A stretch of 64,000 nt of DNA, from the NCBI GenBank assembly GCA_964579825.1, contig CAZOHT010000001.1, positions 127,448 to 191,447 of the forward strand, in the 5' to 3' direction. Below, in pieces: positions 34,045-43,771 of the stretch (its first letter is position 1; each line of letters opens with the position of its first letter). Under the pieces are notes generated by a model. That model worked only from the letters and a program-made list of their open reading frames with translations. It was not told where the DNA came from and did no database searches. The DNA comes from SPCO01 sp964579825 (GTDB taxonomy: Bacteria; Chloroflexota; Limnocylindria; Limnocylindrales; CSP1-4). A program made the translations under genes and the position numbers.

Positions 34045-34076
34045 GCGGCGGGCCTCGACGGCCCGCCGTTTCGATT
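34045..34076 (+). terminator. Intrinsic terminator after rpmE
   Basis: A perfect 9-bp GC-rich stem (CGGCGGGCC / GGCCCGCCG) with a 5-base loop is followed by TTTCGATT. It ends the rplU-rpmA-rpmE transcript just before the DUF1385 promoter. Confidence 0.75.
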
Positions 34077-34102
34077 CCCGGGGCGGAGGTGCCGCGCCCG
34101 GG

Positions 34103-34108
34103 TAGACT
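34103..34108 (+). promoter_or_regulatory. -10 box for a leaderless DUF1385 transcript
   Basis: TAGACT ends seven bases before the ATG at 34116 and no ribosome-binding site lies between, so initiation on a 5'-terminal AUG is expected. It directly follows the rpmE terminator. Confidence 0.5.
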
Positions 34109-34115
34109 GCGACCC

Positions 34116-35054
34116 ATGCCCAGATACACCTACGGCGGCCAGGCCCTCATCGAAGGCGTGCTCATGCGCGGTCGCGATGCGATCGCCGTGGCCCTGCGCC
34201 ACCCGGATGGCCGGATCGTGTTCGCCACCGAACGCCTCGATTCGGGCATGCACGCCCACCCGGCGTCGAAGTGGCCGCTCATCCGCGGGCTGATCGTGCT
34301 CTACGAGACCCTCGTCGTCGGGACGCGCTGGCTCATCCGCAGCGCGAACGTCCAGGGCGAAGAGGAAGGCATCGAGATGGGCAAGGGCTCGGTGGCGATC
34401 ATGCTCCTCGTCACGGCCGCGCTGGGGATCGGCGTGTTCTTCCTCCTGCCGCTGATCATCGCCAGCGTCACGACCGCGAGCATCGACAACGGCTTCGTCC
34501 AGCACCTCGTCGAGGGGTTGATCCGCGTCGCCATCTTCCTCGGCTACCTGATCCTCATCTCCCGCTCAGCCGAGATCTCGCGGGTCTTCCAGTACCACGG
34601 CGCGGAGCACATGACGATCCACGCGCTCGAGGCGGGCGATCCGCTGACCGTCAACGAGGTCCGCAAGTACCCGACCGCGCATCAGCGCTGCGGCACGGAG
34701 TTCCTCGTCATCGTCGTGATGCTGTCGATCATCGCGTTCAGCCTGGTCGGCCGGCAGGCGCCCGTGGTCATGGTCCTGAGCCGGATCCTGCTGATCCCGG
34801 TCATCGCCGCCGTCGGGTACGAGTTGCTCAAGTTCGGTGCCCGCCATCGCAGCAACCGACTGGTCCACTGGCTCCTGTACCCGGGCCTGTTCGTCCAGAA
34901 GATCACGACCAAGCAGCCGACCGACGACATGATCGAGGTCGCCATCGTCTCGATGGAACAGGCGCTCGAAGCGGACGGCGAGGTCATCCCCGAGGGGTCG
35001 TCCATGTTCGACCGCGCCCCGATGGTGCCGGGGCCGACGACCGAGGCCGCGTGA
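34116..35054 (+). CDS. DUF1385 (YqhQ-type) membrane protein
   Basis: The 312-residue protein has the family opening YGGQALIEGVLMRGRD and the central motif RVFQYHGAEHMTIHALEAGD, then TAHQRCGTEFL, whose conserved His, Glu and Cys residues suggest a metal site. About four membrane helices lie at 88-115, 130-150, 200-225 and 232-255. Its function is not established. DUF1385 genes often sit between rpmE and prfA, exactly as here, which supports a link to translation. The stop overlaps the prfA GTG by two bases. Confidence 0.85.
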   Translation: MPRYTYGGQALIEGVLMRGRDAIAVALRHPDGRIVFATERLDSGMHAHPASKWPLIRGLIVLYETLVVGTRWLIRSANVQGEEEGIEMGKGSVAIMLLVTAALGIGVFFLLPLIIASVTTASIDNGFVQHLVEGLIRVAIFLGYLILISRSAEISRVFQYHGAEHMTIHALEAGDPLTVNEVRKYPTAHQRCGTEFLVIVVMLSIIAFSLVGRQAPVVMVLSRILLIPVIAAVGYELLKFGARHRSNRLVHWLLYPGLFVQKITTKQPTDDMIEVAIVSMEQALEADGEVIPEGSSMFDRAPMVPGPTTEAA

Positions 35055-36151
35055 GCGATCTCGACGCCAAGCTCGGCGAGATCGCCGCGCAGTACGACGC
35101 GGTCCAGGCCGAGCTCGGTCGTCCCGAGGTGCTGTCCGACCCCTCGGAGATCCGTCGGCTCGGCCAGGAACTGTCGCGGCTGGAGCCCGTCGTCTCGGCC
35201 TTCCGCCGGCTGGAGGCGACGCGGACCGAGCTGGCCGGGGCGCGGGAGATGCGCGACACCGCCGAGGGGGACGACGAGCTCAGGGCGATGGCCCGCGAGG
35301 AGATCGAGGCCCTTGAGGCCGACGAGACGCGCCAGATCGAGGAGCTGAAGGTCCTCTTGCTGCCGCGCGACCCGAACGACGATCGCGACGTGATCCTCGA
35401 GATCCGGGCCGGCGCCGGCGGCGACGAAGCCGCCCTGTTCGCCGCCGAGCTTTACCGGATGTACATCCGGTACTCGCAGCGCCACCGCTACACGCCGGAG
35501 TTGCTGAGCCTGAACGAGACCGGCATCGACGGGATCAAGGAGGCCATCGTCCAGGTCCACGGTGACGGGGCGTACAGCCGGCTGAAGTTCGAGGGCGGCG
35601 TCCACCGCGTCCAGCGCATCCCCGCGACCGAGTCATCGGGCCGGATCCACACCTCCACGGCCACGGTGGTCGTCCTTCCCGAGGTCGACGAGGTCGAGAT
35701 CGTCATCGACGAGGAGCGCGACCTGCGCATCGACGTCAAGCGCTCGTCCGGCCCGGGCGGACAGTCCGTCAACACGACCGACTCCGCGGTCCGGATCACG
35801 CACCTGCCGACCGGCCTGGTCGTCGAGATCCAGGACGAGAAGAGCCAGCACAAGAATAAGGCCAAGGCCCTGTCCGTCCTGCGGTCACGGCTGTACGACC
35901 TGCAGCAGCAGGAGCAGCGCGCCGCGGACTCGGCGGCGCGGCGGTCCATGGTCGGGTCCGGGGACCGCTCGGACAAGGTCCGGACGTACAACTTCCCGCA
36001 GGATCGGGTCACGGACCATCGGATCGGCCTGACCGTGCACAGCCTGCCGAGCGTGATGGACGGCGACCTCGACCACCTCATCGATGCGCTCCAGATGGCC
36101 GACCAGGCCGAGCGTCTGTCCACGCTGACGGAGGGCGACGGCGCCGACTGA
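35051..36151 (+). CDS. prfA: Peptide chain release factor 1
   Basis: RF1 (366 residues) recognises UAG and UAA. The anticodon-like PxT is visible as PAT in RIPATESSGRIHTS, and GGQ in SSGPGGQSVNTTDS. The N-terminal coiled region (1-100) is typical. GTG 35051 is the start, overlapping the DUF1385 stop. Its methyltransferase gene prmC begins two bases after the stop, a conserved pairing. Confidence 0.97.
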   Translation: MSDLDAKLGEIAAQYDAVQAELGRPEVLSDPSEIRRLGQELSRLEPVVSAFRRLEATRTELAGAREMRDTAEGDDELRAMAREEIEALEADETRQIEELKVLLLPRDPNDDRDVILEIRAGAGGDEAALFAAELYRMYIRYSQRHRYTPELLSLNETGIDGIKEAIVQVHGDGAYSRLKFEGGVHRVQRIPATESSGRIHTSTATVVVLPEVDEVEIVIDEERDLRIDVKRSSGPGGQSVNTTDSAVRITHLPTGLVVEIQDEKSQHKNKAKALSVLRSRLYDLQQQEQRAADSAARRSMVGSGDRSDKVRTYNFPQDRVTDHRIGLTVHSLPSVMDGDLDHLIDALQMADQAERLSTLTEGDGAD

Positions 36152-36152
36152 C

Positions 36153-37091
36153 ATGGCGACGACCGGCGAACTGCTGCAGGAGGGCACCGAGCGGCTGCGC
36201 TCGGCGGGATCCGAGTCGCCGCGCCTCGATGCGGAGTTGCTGCTCGGGTACGCGCTCGGGGTGGATCGGACCACGGTCGTCGCGCACCACGAAGGATTGG
36301 TGGGGGCGGGAGCCGAATCGACCTACCGCGCGACCCTCGACCGACGCGCCGCGGGTGAGCCGGTCGCCTACATCCGCGGGATCAAGGAGTTCTATGGCCT
36401 CGCGCTCGTCGTGGACGCCCGGGCGCTCATCCCGCGTCCGGAGACGGAGGCCGTGGTGGCGGCCGCGGAGGCCGAGATCATGCGTCGGTTGACGCTGACC
36501 GCCCGTGGGGCCGACGCGCCGCCCATCCGCGTCGCGGACATCGGCACCGGGAGTGGGGCGATCGCGATCTCGCTGGTCGCGGCCCTTCGCCGACGTCGCG
36601 CTGCCGAGTCGGTCACGGTCATCGCGACCGATGTCTCGCCGGACGCGCTGGACCTCGCCCGCGAGAACGCCGCGGGCCATGCGGTCGCCGATCACGCGCG
36701 ATTCATCGAGGCGGATCTCCTGCCGCCCGTCGTCGTGGATCGGTTCGACCTGGTCCTGGCCAACCTGCCGTACGTCCGCCGCGATGCGATCCCGGGGCTG
36801 CCGATCGCGACGTCCTTCGAGCCGGTGCGGGCGCTCGACGGCGGTGCGGACGGGTTGGACGTCATCGCCAGGCTCCTCGAACGGCTGCCCGAGGCGCTCG
36901 CCGACGATGGGATCGCCTTCCTGGAGATCGGCGCTGACCAGGGCGAGGCGATCATGGAGCGGGTCGCGGTCGTCCTGCCAGGCTGGTCGTGCACGGTGCA
37001 GACGGACCTGGCCGGCCTGCCGCGCGTGGCCCGCGTCACGCGTCCCGACGGCACCGATGGCGAGGGTCCGTCATCATCAGGGCGTGCCTGA
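36153..37091 (+). CDS. prmC: Release-factor glutamine methyltransferase PrmC/HemK
   Basis: The 312-residue enzyme methylates the GGQ glutamine of RF1 and RF2 using SAM. The SAM loop is VADIGTGSGAIAISL. The N-terminal helical domain (1-95) and the linker PVAYIRGIKEFYGL are conserved. The catalytic motif reads NLPY (LVLANLPYVRRDAIPG) instead of the usual NPPY: one Pro is replaced while the substrate-binding Asn and Tyr remain, so activity is likely kept. Both targets are encoded in this window; prfA is immediately upstream. Confidence 0.95.
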   Translation: MATTGELLQEGTERLRSAGSESPRLDAELLLGYALGVDRTTVVAHHEGLVGAGAESTYRATLDRRAAGEPVAYIRGIKEFYGLALVVDARALIPRPETEAVVAAAEAEIMRRLTLTARGADAPPIRVADIGTGSGAIAISLVAALRRRRAAESVTVIATDVSPDALDLARENAAGHAVADHARFIEADLLPPVVVDRFDLVLANLPYVRRDAIPGLPIATSFEPVRALDGGADGLDVIARLLERLPEALADDGIAFLEIGADQGEAIMERVAVVLPGWSCTVQTDLAGLPRVARVTRPDGTDGEGPSSSGRA

Positions 37092-38001
37092 CCCGACCGC
37101 GCGCGTCCCGCTCCTGCCCATCGGCCTGATCGCCCTCGACATCGACGGGACGCTCGTCGGCGACGACCTGGAGATCGGACCACGGACGCGTGCGGCCGTC
37201 CGCGCGGCCATGAAGCGCGGCGTCTCGGTCTCACTCGTCACGGGCCGCATGGTGTCGAGCGCCATGCGGTTCGCCCGGGAGCTCGGGCTGACGGCCCCGG
37301 TCGTCGGGTACCAGGGCGGCCTGATCCGAGCCATGCCGACCGACGGATCCGGACGACTCGGGAAGCTGCTCGTCCATGCGCCGCTCCCGGCCGACGTCGC
37401 ACGCGACATCGTGGCGTGGAGCATGGCCCAGGGTCTCGATCCGCACGTCAACCACCTCGAGCGGTTCATCCTGCGGACGAACGACCCGAACGCGGGCGAC
37501 TACTCCGCGTTCATGGGCGCCCAGGCGGAATTCGTCGACGACCTTCGGGCCATCCATCACCCCGTGACCAAGGTCCTTGCCGTGGGGACGCCGCCGATGC
37601 CGGTGGCTGTCGCGCCGCTGGCCCGCGACGCGTTCGCGGGCCGTGCGGACGTCACGATCAGTCACCCGATGTTCCTGGAGTTCGTGGCGCCCGGCGTCTC
37701 CAAGGGCCGCGCGATCCGCTACCTCGCCCGACGACAGGGCGTCGCCCTCGGCGCGACCCTCGCGATCGGCGACCAGTGGAACGACCTGGAGATGCTCGCC
37801 GAGGTCGGTCACGGCGCGGCGATGCCATCGGCGCCGACCGGGGTCAAGGCGGTCGCCCGGTACATCGCGCCGGCCGTCGAGGACGAGGGCGTCGCCACGA
37901 TGATCGAGGCGCTGGTCCTCGCCGACCCGCGCGATGCGCGCCTGGCCTCCGAGCGACTGGCCCACGAGGCGGACGCCATCCGCGCGGCACGCATCGCGTG
38001 A
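37084..38001 (+). CDS. HAD-superfamily hydrolase, Cof type
   Basis: The 305-residue phosphatase-like protein has LIALDIDGTLVGDDLEI (motif I with the nucleophile Asp and DxDGT), SLVTGRM (motif II), and SKGRAIRYLARRQG with ATLAIGDQWNDLEML (motifs III and IV). The C2-type cap between them is typical of the Cof/YbiV group, which act on sugar phosphates or nucleotides. GTG 37084 overlaps the prmC stop by eight bases. The substrate is unknown; its place beside prmC and sua5 may be coincidental. Confidence 0.88.
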   Translation: MPDPTARVPLLPIGLIALDIDGTLVGDDLEIGPRTRAAVRAAMKRGVSVSLVTGRMVSSAMRFARELGLTAPVVGYQGGLIRAMPTDGSGRLGKLLVHAPLPADVARDIVAWSMAQGLDPHVNHLERFILRTNDPNAGDYSAFMGAQAEFVDDLRAIHHPVTKVLAVGTPPMPVAVAPLARDAFAGRADVTISHPMFLEFVAPGVSKGRAIRYLARRQGVALGATLAIGDQWNDLEMLAEVGHGAAMPSAPTGVKAVARYIAPAVEDEGVATMIEALVLADPRDARLASERLAHEADAIRAARIA

Positions 38002-38023
38002 CCGGCGCTCACCGGGCCCGCTC

Positions 38024-38677
38024 ATGACGGCCCGCACGGTCATCGATGACGATGACGGGATCGTCGCTGCCGCCGACGCGCTCCGGAACGGTGGGGTGGT
38101 CGCGCTGCCGACTGACACGGTCTATGGGATCGCCGTCGCGCTCGCGTCCGCCGGCGGCGTCGAGCGGCTGTTCCACGTGAAACGCCGGCCACCCGACAAG
38201 GGGATCATGCTGCTGCTCGCAGATGCGAGCCAGGCCCCCGCGATCGGGGTCATGACCGCAGCCGCGACGGCCCTGGGCGCGGCCTTCTGGCCGGGCGGGC
38301 TCACCGTCATCGTCCCGCAGCGGCTGGACGTCCCGCTCCCGGCGGCCCTGACCGGCGGTGCCCCGACGATCGGCCTGCGCGTCCCGGACCACGCCACTCC
38401 CCGGGCGATCGCGGCGGCCGTCGGGCCACTCCCCACGACGTCGGCCAATCGGTCGGGCGAGCCCGAGGCGGTCGACGCCGCCGAGATCGCGGCACGGATC
38501 GGCGACGACATCGACCTCATCCTCGATGGGGGACGAGCCCACGGTGGCCCAGCCTCGACCGTCGTGGACTGCACGAGCGACCTCGCGAGGATCCTCCGGG
38601 CCGGCGCGGTCCCGCCCGCCCGCGTGTCGGCCGTTCTCGATGACGCCGGGATCCCGCACGCGATCGGCGAGGACTGA
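38024..38677 (+). CDS. Threonylcarbamoyl-AMP synthase (Sua5/YrdC/TsaC family)
   Basis: The 217-residue protein has the YrdC signature: ALPTDTVYGIAVALASAG, then KRRPPDKGIMLLLAD, WPGGLTVIVPQR and LPTTSANRSGEPEAVDA. It makes threonylcarbamoyl-adenylate for the t6A modification of tRNAs that read ANN codons. It lacks the extra Sua5 C-terminal domain. The codons for LFHVKR contain a parS-like sequence. The gene ends three bases from the convergent aldolase-like gene. Confidence 0.92.
   Translation: MTARTVIDDDDGIVAAADALRNGGVVALPTDTVYGIAVALASAGGVERLFHVKRRPPDKGIMLLLADASQAPAIGVMTAAATALGAAFWPGGLTVIVPQRLDVPLPAALTGGAPTIGLRVPDHATPRAIAAAVGPLPTTSANRSGEPEAVDAAEIAARIGDDIDLILDGGRAHGGPASTVVDCTSDLARILRAGAVPPARVSAVLDDAGIPHAIGED
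38169..38184. promoter_or_regulatory. parS: parS-like ParB binding site 3, inside the sua5 gene
   Basis: TGTTCCACGTGAAACG fits the parS consensus TGTTNCACGTGAAACA at all positions but the last, with an intact CACGTG core. It lies 17 kb from parAB within coding sequence, as parS sites often do. Confidence 0.75.
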
Positions 38678-38680
38678 CGC

Positions 38681-39760
38681 CTACCCGTTCTGCCCGCGCG
38701 CATCGACCGGCCAGTGCCCGACGATCCTTCCCGCCCGGACGACGACCATCTCGTCGACCAGGTTCACCACTGGACACACATGGTTCGGGACGATCCAGAC
38801 GATCTCGCCGACGCTCGGCCTGTCGCTGCCGACCGGGACCTCGGCGATGCCGTGGTAGTCGTTCAGGCGCGTCAATCGCGCCTCCGGCCAGCCGAGGATC
38901 GTGCCGTGCCCGTCGACGTACGAGGCGGTGTCCTTCGACAGCACCTTGGCGCCGGCATCGACGACGAACTGTCCATCGACCTCGGTGCTGACGACGGTCG
39001 CCGCGACGGTCAGGGCGACCGAGCCCGAGTCCATCGCGCCGAGGCCCACCTGGATCGCGTCTCCGAAGACATAGGTCCCGGGCCGCTCCTCTGTGACCGC
39101 CCCTCGGGCCGACCGGAGGGCCGTCGGCGTGGAGCCTGCGCTCACGACCGAAGCGGCGACGCCGGCCGCGCTCAGGGACGCCGCCGCCTCGGCCAGTGCG
39201 TCGGCCTCCTGGTCCGCGGCCGCATCCCGGGCGTCCGGCCCCGCATACCCGTGTCCGGCGTGCGTGAAGACGCCGATGACTTCCAGGCCCTGGGCCCGGC
39301 CGATCTCCGCTGCCGCGACCGCGACCGCGCCTGCTCGCCATGGTTCGACCCCGGTCCGGCGCCCGCCGGAGTCGATCTCGAGCACCAGCCGTGGAGGTCG
39401 CGCGGCACCCGTGACGGCCGCAGCGATGGCCGCCGCGCCCGCAGCGGAATCGAACCCGACCGACAGTTCGCAGCCCTCCGCCAGGGCCCGCAGTCGAGAC
39501 GCCTTCTCGCCGTTCGGGAACACGGGGTAGGCGATGAAGATGTCGCGGATCCGGCCGGCCATGAACACCTCGGCCTCGCCGATCGTCCCGACCGTGATCC
39601 CGACCGCCCCGGCCGCGATCTGCATCCGCGCCAGCTCGACGTTCTTGTGGGTCTTCGCGTGCGGTCGGAGCGCGACCCCGCGTGCGCGCATCTCGGCCGC
39701 CATCGACGCGATGTTGGCCTCGACGAGGTCCAGGTCCACGACGACCGCCGGCGTCTGCAC
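38681..39760 (-). CDS. D-threonine aldolase / D-serine deaminase-like PLP enzyme
   Basis: The 359-residue fold type III PLP enzyme shows PAVVVDLDLVEANIASMA at the N-terminus, the PLP Lys in RPHAKTHKNVELAR, and the metal-binding His-x-Cys in PNHVCPVVNLVDE near the end, typical of D-threonine aldolase and metal-activated D-serine dehydratase. Both act on D-hydroxy amino acids; the first yields glycine plus acetaldehyde. GTG 39760 has AAGGAG eight bases upstream. It diverges from glyA across 97 bases, which suggests a role in glycine metabolism. Confidence 0.88.
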   Translation of the reverse strand: MQTPAVVVDLDLVEANIASMAAEMRARGVALRPHAKTHKNVELARMQIAAGAVGITVGTIGEAEVFMAGRIRDIFIAYPVFPNGEKASRLRALAEGCELSVGFDSAAGAAAIAAAVTGAARPPRLVLEIDSGGRRTGVEPWRAGAVAVAAAEIGRAQGLEVIGVFTHAGHGYAGPDARDAAADQEADALAEAAASLSAAGVAASVVSAGSTPTALRSARGAVTEERPGTYVFGDAIQVGLGAMDSGSVALTVAATVVSTEVDGQFVVDAGAKVLSKDTASYVDGHGTILGWPEARLTRLNDYHGIAEVPVGSDRPSVGEIVWIVPNHVCPVVNLVDEMVVVRAGRIVGHWPVDARGQNG

Positions 39761-39857
39761 GGGTCGGACTCCTTCTCGGATCCCGCGCGTCTGGTCGACG
39801 CCGGTTCGTGGGAAGATACCCCGCGAACGGGGCCACACACGAAGGAGTCGGCGCGAC

Positions 39858-41182
<1,325 letters not shown>

Positions 41183-41186
<4 letters not shown>

Positions 41187-42307
41187 ACTTCATCTCCGGG
41201 GCGCCGGCCCTGCTCTGGCCGATCGTCGCCGTCTTCGCGGGTGCGGCCGCCCTGTCGCTCGGGATCACCCCGCTCATCCGCCGCTTCGTCGTCCATCACG
41301 AGATCGTGGACCTGCCCGAGGAACGGCGGGTCAACACGATCCCGATGCCGCGCGCCGGGGGCCTTGCGATCGCCGCCTCGTTCCTGTTGACCAGCTCGCT
41401 CTTCCTGTTGGCCAATCAGCAGCTCAGGCTCGTCGCCGAGGTGATCGCCCCGACCGAACTCGCGGCCTTGCTGCTCGGCGGGGCCGCCGCTGCGGCCCTG
41501 GGTGCGATCGACGACTTCCTGGACCTTCGAGCGCGTTGGCAGCTGGTCGGCCAGATCGGCCTGGCGCTGTTCGCCGTCTGGGCCGGCCTCCAGATCGACT
41601 TCATCAACAATCCGTTCGGCGACGGGGTCATCCGGTTCGCCGGCCCGTTCGCGGCGGGCTTCACGGTCTTCTGGATCGTGGGGATGATCAACAGCATCAA
41701 CTTCATCGATGGCCTGGACGGCCTGTCATCGGGGATCGCGCTCATCGCCGCCGTGACGCTGGGCCTCATCAGCCTGTCCACGACGGTCGGCCAGCCGCTG
41801 GTCGCGGTCCTGTGCTTCGCCCTGGCCGGTGCGTTGCTCGGGTTCCTTCGCTGGAACCTCCACCCCGCCACGATCTTCAGCGGGACGAGTGGCGTCCAGT
41901 TCGTCGGCTACACCCTCGCCGTGCTGTCGATCCTCGGGACCGCGAAGGTGGCGGTCGCGCTGCTGGTGCTGGGCGTCCCGATCATCGACACCTTCTGGAT
42001 CATCGTGCGGCGCCTGTCCCAGGGTCGCTCGCCGTTCAGCCCGGACCGCAACCACATCCACCACCGGCTGCTGGACCTGGGCCTGTCGCATCGCCAGACC
42101 GTGTTCGTCATCTATGGCATCTGCCTGGCCCTGGCCCTGCTGGCGCTCCTGCTGAGCGGCGTCAACCAGCTCTACGCGTTCTTGGCCATCTTCCTGGTCT
42201 TCGGCCTGGTCCTGTTCATCCCGACGCGCGGGTCGTTCGCCCGACCCGAAGAGCTCGAAGCGGACACCTACCGGTCCGACGAGCGGACCCCTGGCGGGCC
42301 TGCCTGA
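41183..42307 (+). CDS. WecA/MraY-type polyprenyl-phosphate sugar-1-phosphate transferase
   Basis: The 374-residue protein has about 11 membrane helices and family motifs: AIDDFLDLRARWQLVGQ (Asp pair), INSINFIDGLDGLSSGIAL (catalytic Asp region) and DRNHIHHRLLDLGLSHRQ, the His-rich loop seen in WecA/TagO rather than MraY. It moves a sugar-1-phosphate from a UDP-sugar to undecaprenyl phosphate, the first step of a wall or surface glycan. GTG overlaps the glyA stop. The surface-protein genes that follow and the GT39-type gene far downstream may use related lipid-linked sugars. Confidence 0.92.
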
Positions 42308-42394
42308 CCGCCCGACGGAGGGTCGACAGCCTCGAATCGGGCGCCTTCGTGCACCGTTCGGATGAGCTTCGGGTGGTCCGGTGCGGTCCGCTGA

Positions 42395-42435
42395 GGTACT
42401 GGTAGATGGGCACTCCAAAGTACCGGTGCTAGCAT
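42395..42435 (+). promoter_or_regulatory. Extended -10 promoter with inverted repeat for the surface-protein pair
   Basis: TAGCAT (42430-42435) is preceded by TGC, an extended -10 element. A 6-bp inverted repeat, GGTACT (42395-42400) and AGTACC (42419-42424), lies just upstream and could bind an activator or repressor. Within the 180-base gap 42308-42487, nothing else is evident. Confidence 0.4.
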
Positions 42436-42487
42436 CTGGGCCCGGACTCCACCACCCGTCTCGCGTGGGTTCCGGTCGGGGAGTCAA

Positions 42488-43771
42488 TTGCAGGACGTCT
42501 TCATCGTCATCGGCGCCGCCATCTTCGCCAACGTCGTGCTGTTGGGGGCGATCGGCTGGTACCTGATGCGCGCCCATCGCCCACCGAAGGCACCGGCCGA
42601 GCCCGTCGCGACACGTGTCGAGCCGGTGGCTCCGGCCGTCGCCGCGCCAGCCGAGGCGGCTGCGCAGGCTGACGTCGAGGCGCCCCTGGCCCCGAAGCCC
42701 GTCCGGTTCGCCGGCCTTCGGCGCGCGATCGACGATTCGGTCGGGATGTTCCTGTTCCGGCGCCTGCTGGGGCGGCCGACCAGCCCCCCGTCGGATGCGC
42801 CGTTCCCTGCCGCTGCCTACCTGGACGAGGATGCCGTCGCGAACCGCATCGGGGCCGCACCACGCCCGGCGACGCCGACTACGACGGCGGCTGCCGCCGG
42901 GAGCATCGTCGGGACGACCGCCGCGATGCAGACCGCCGAGCCGACGGCTGTCGCACCGGCCCCGTTCGTGGTGCCGCCTGCGCCAGTGGGAGCCACGGCA
43001 TCGCTCGCCGCCGCGGGATCGACCGGGCCTGTCGTCCAGCGCCCGACCCGACTCGTCGTGGCCGGGTCGACTGCCAGCGCCGCCCCGGCCCCGGTCCCGG
43101 CCCCCGTCGCGGCGGTCAAGGTCGCAGCCCGCCCGGCCGCCGCTGCGGATCGACGAGGGTTGTATCGGGACACGTTCGTGGCCGTCGCCGGCTTCGCGGT
43201 CGTGCTGCTGTTCGCGGCGGCGCTGCTGCCGGGCATGTTCCAGAAGCCGAGTGGCGACGTCCTGAGCGAGACGGCCACACCCGAGAGCTCCGCGGGCGTG
43301 ATCATCACGGCCGCCCCGACGCCGTCCGACGACGTCGCCGTCGCCCCGTCCGAGTCCGCGCCGCCGACCGAGTCCCTGGAGCCGATCCCGACCGCGACAC
43401 CGACGCCGACGCCCGCCCCGACGAAGAAGCCGACGGCGACGCCGCGGGTCACCCCGCGACCGGTCGCGACCCTGGCACCTACGCCGAAGCCGACCCCGAA
43501 GCCGACCCCCAAACCCACCGCGAAGCCGACACCGACACCGGCTCCGCCCGTCGCCTCGTTCACATGGTCGAACGACCTGCTGACCGCCTACTTCGATGGC
43601 AGCTCGTCGTTGCGCGAGACGTCGTATGCATGGGACTTCGGCGACGGAACGGGGGGCGAGGGAGCGAGCCCAACGCACACGTACGACGATCCCGGGAACT
43701 ACCAGGTCACCTTGACCGTGACCGGACCTGGCGGGAACGCGTCCGAGACGCTGACGGTCCGAGTCCCATGA
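42488..43771 (+). CDS. Membrane protein with Pro/Thr linker and C-terminal PKD domain
   Basis: This 427-residue protein has an N-terminal membrane helix (about 5-25), an Ala/Pro/Val-rich region (30-210) that includes a more ordered stretch GLRRAIDDSVGMFLFRRLLG, a second membrane helix (about 231-252), a long TPTPxP-type linker (about 290-355), and one PKD domain (about 357-425; YAWDFGDGTGGEGASPTHTY is its hallmark). The C-terminal PKD module would be outside the cell on a stiff stalk. TTG 42488 has GGGGAG four bases upstream. Its stop overlaps the start of a large repeat protein, so the two are likely made together. Confidence 0.8.
   Translation: MQDVFIVIGAAIFANVVLLGAIGWYLMRAHRPPKAPAEPVATRVEPVAPAVAAPAEAAAQADVEAPLAPKPVRFAGLRRAIDDSVGMFLFRRLLGRPTSPPSDAPFPAAAYLDEDAVANRIGAAPRPATPTTTAAAAGSIVGTTAAMQTAEPTAVAPAPFVVPPAPVGATASLAAAGSTGPVVQRPTRLVVAGSTASAAPAPVPAPVAAVKVAARPAAAADRRGLYRDTFVAVAGFAVVLLFAAALLPGMFQKPSGDVLSETATPESSAGVIITAAPTPSDDVAVAPSESAPPTESLEPIPTATPTPTPAPTKKPTATPRVTPRPVATLAPTPKPTPKPTPKPTAKPTPTPAPPVASFTWSNDLLTAYFDGSSSLRETSYAWDFGDGTGGEGASPTHTYDDPGNYQVTLTVTGPGGNASETLTVRVP

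Noticed and set aside
34069..34080. T-loop-like GTTTCGATTCCC suggesting a tRNA
   Set aside because: No matching acceptor stem or anticodon arm surrounds it; it is the tail of the rpmE terminator.
43380..43560. Short direct repeats resembling an array
   Set aside because: They are in-frame codons for the TPTPxP linker of the PKD protein, with no spacers. Not a CRISPR array.
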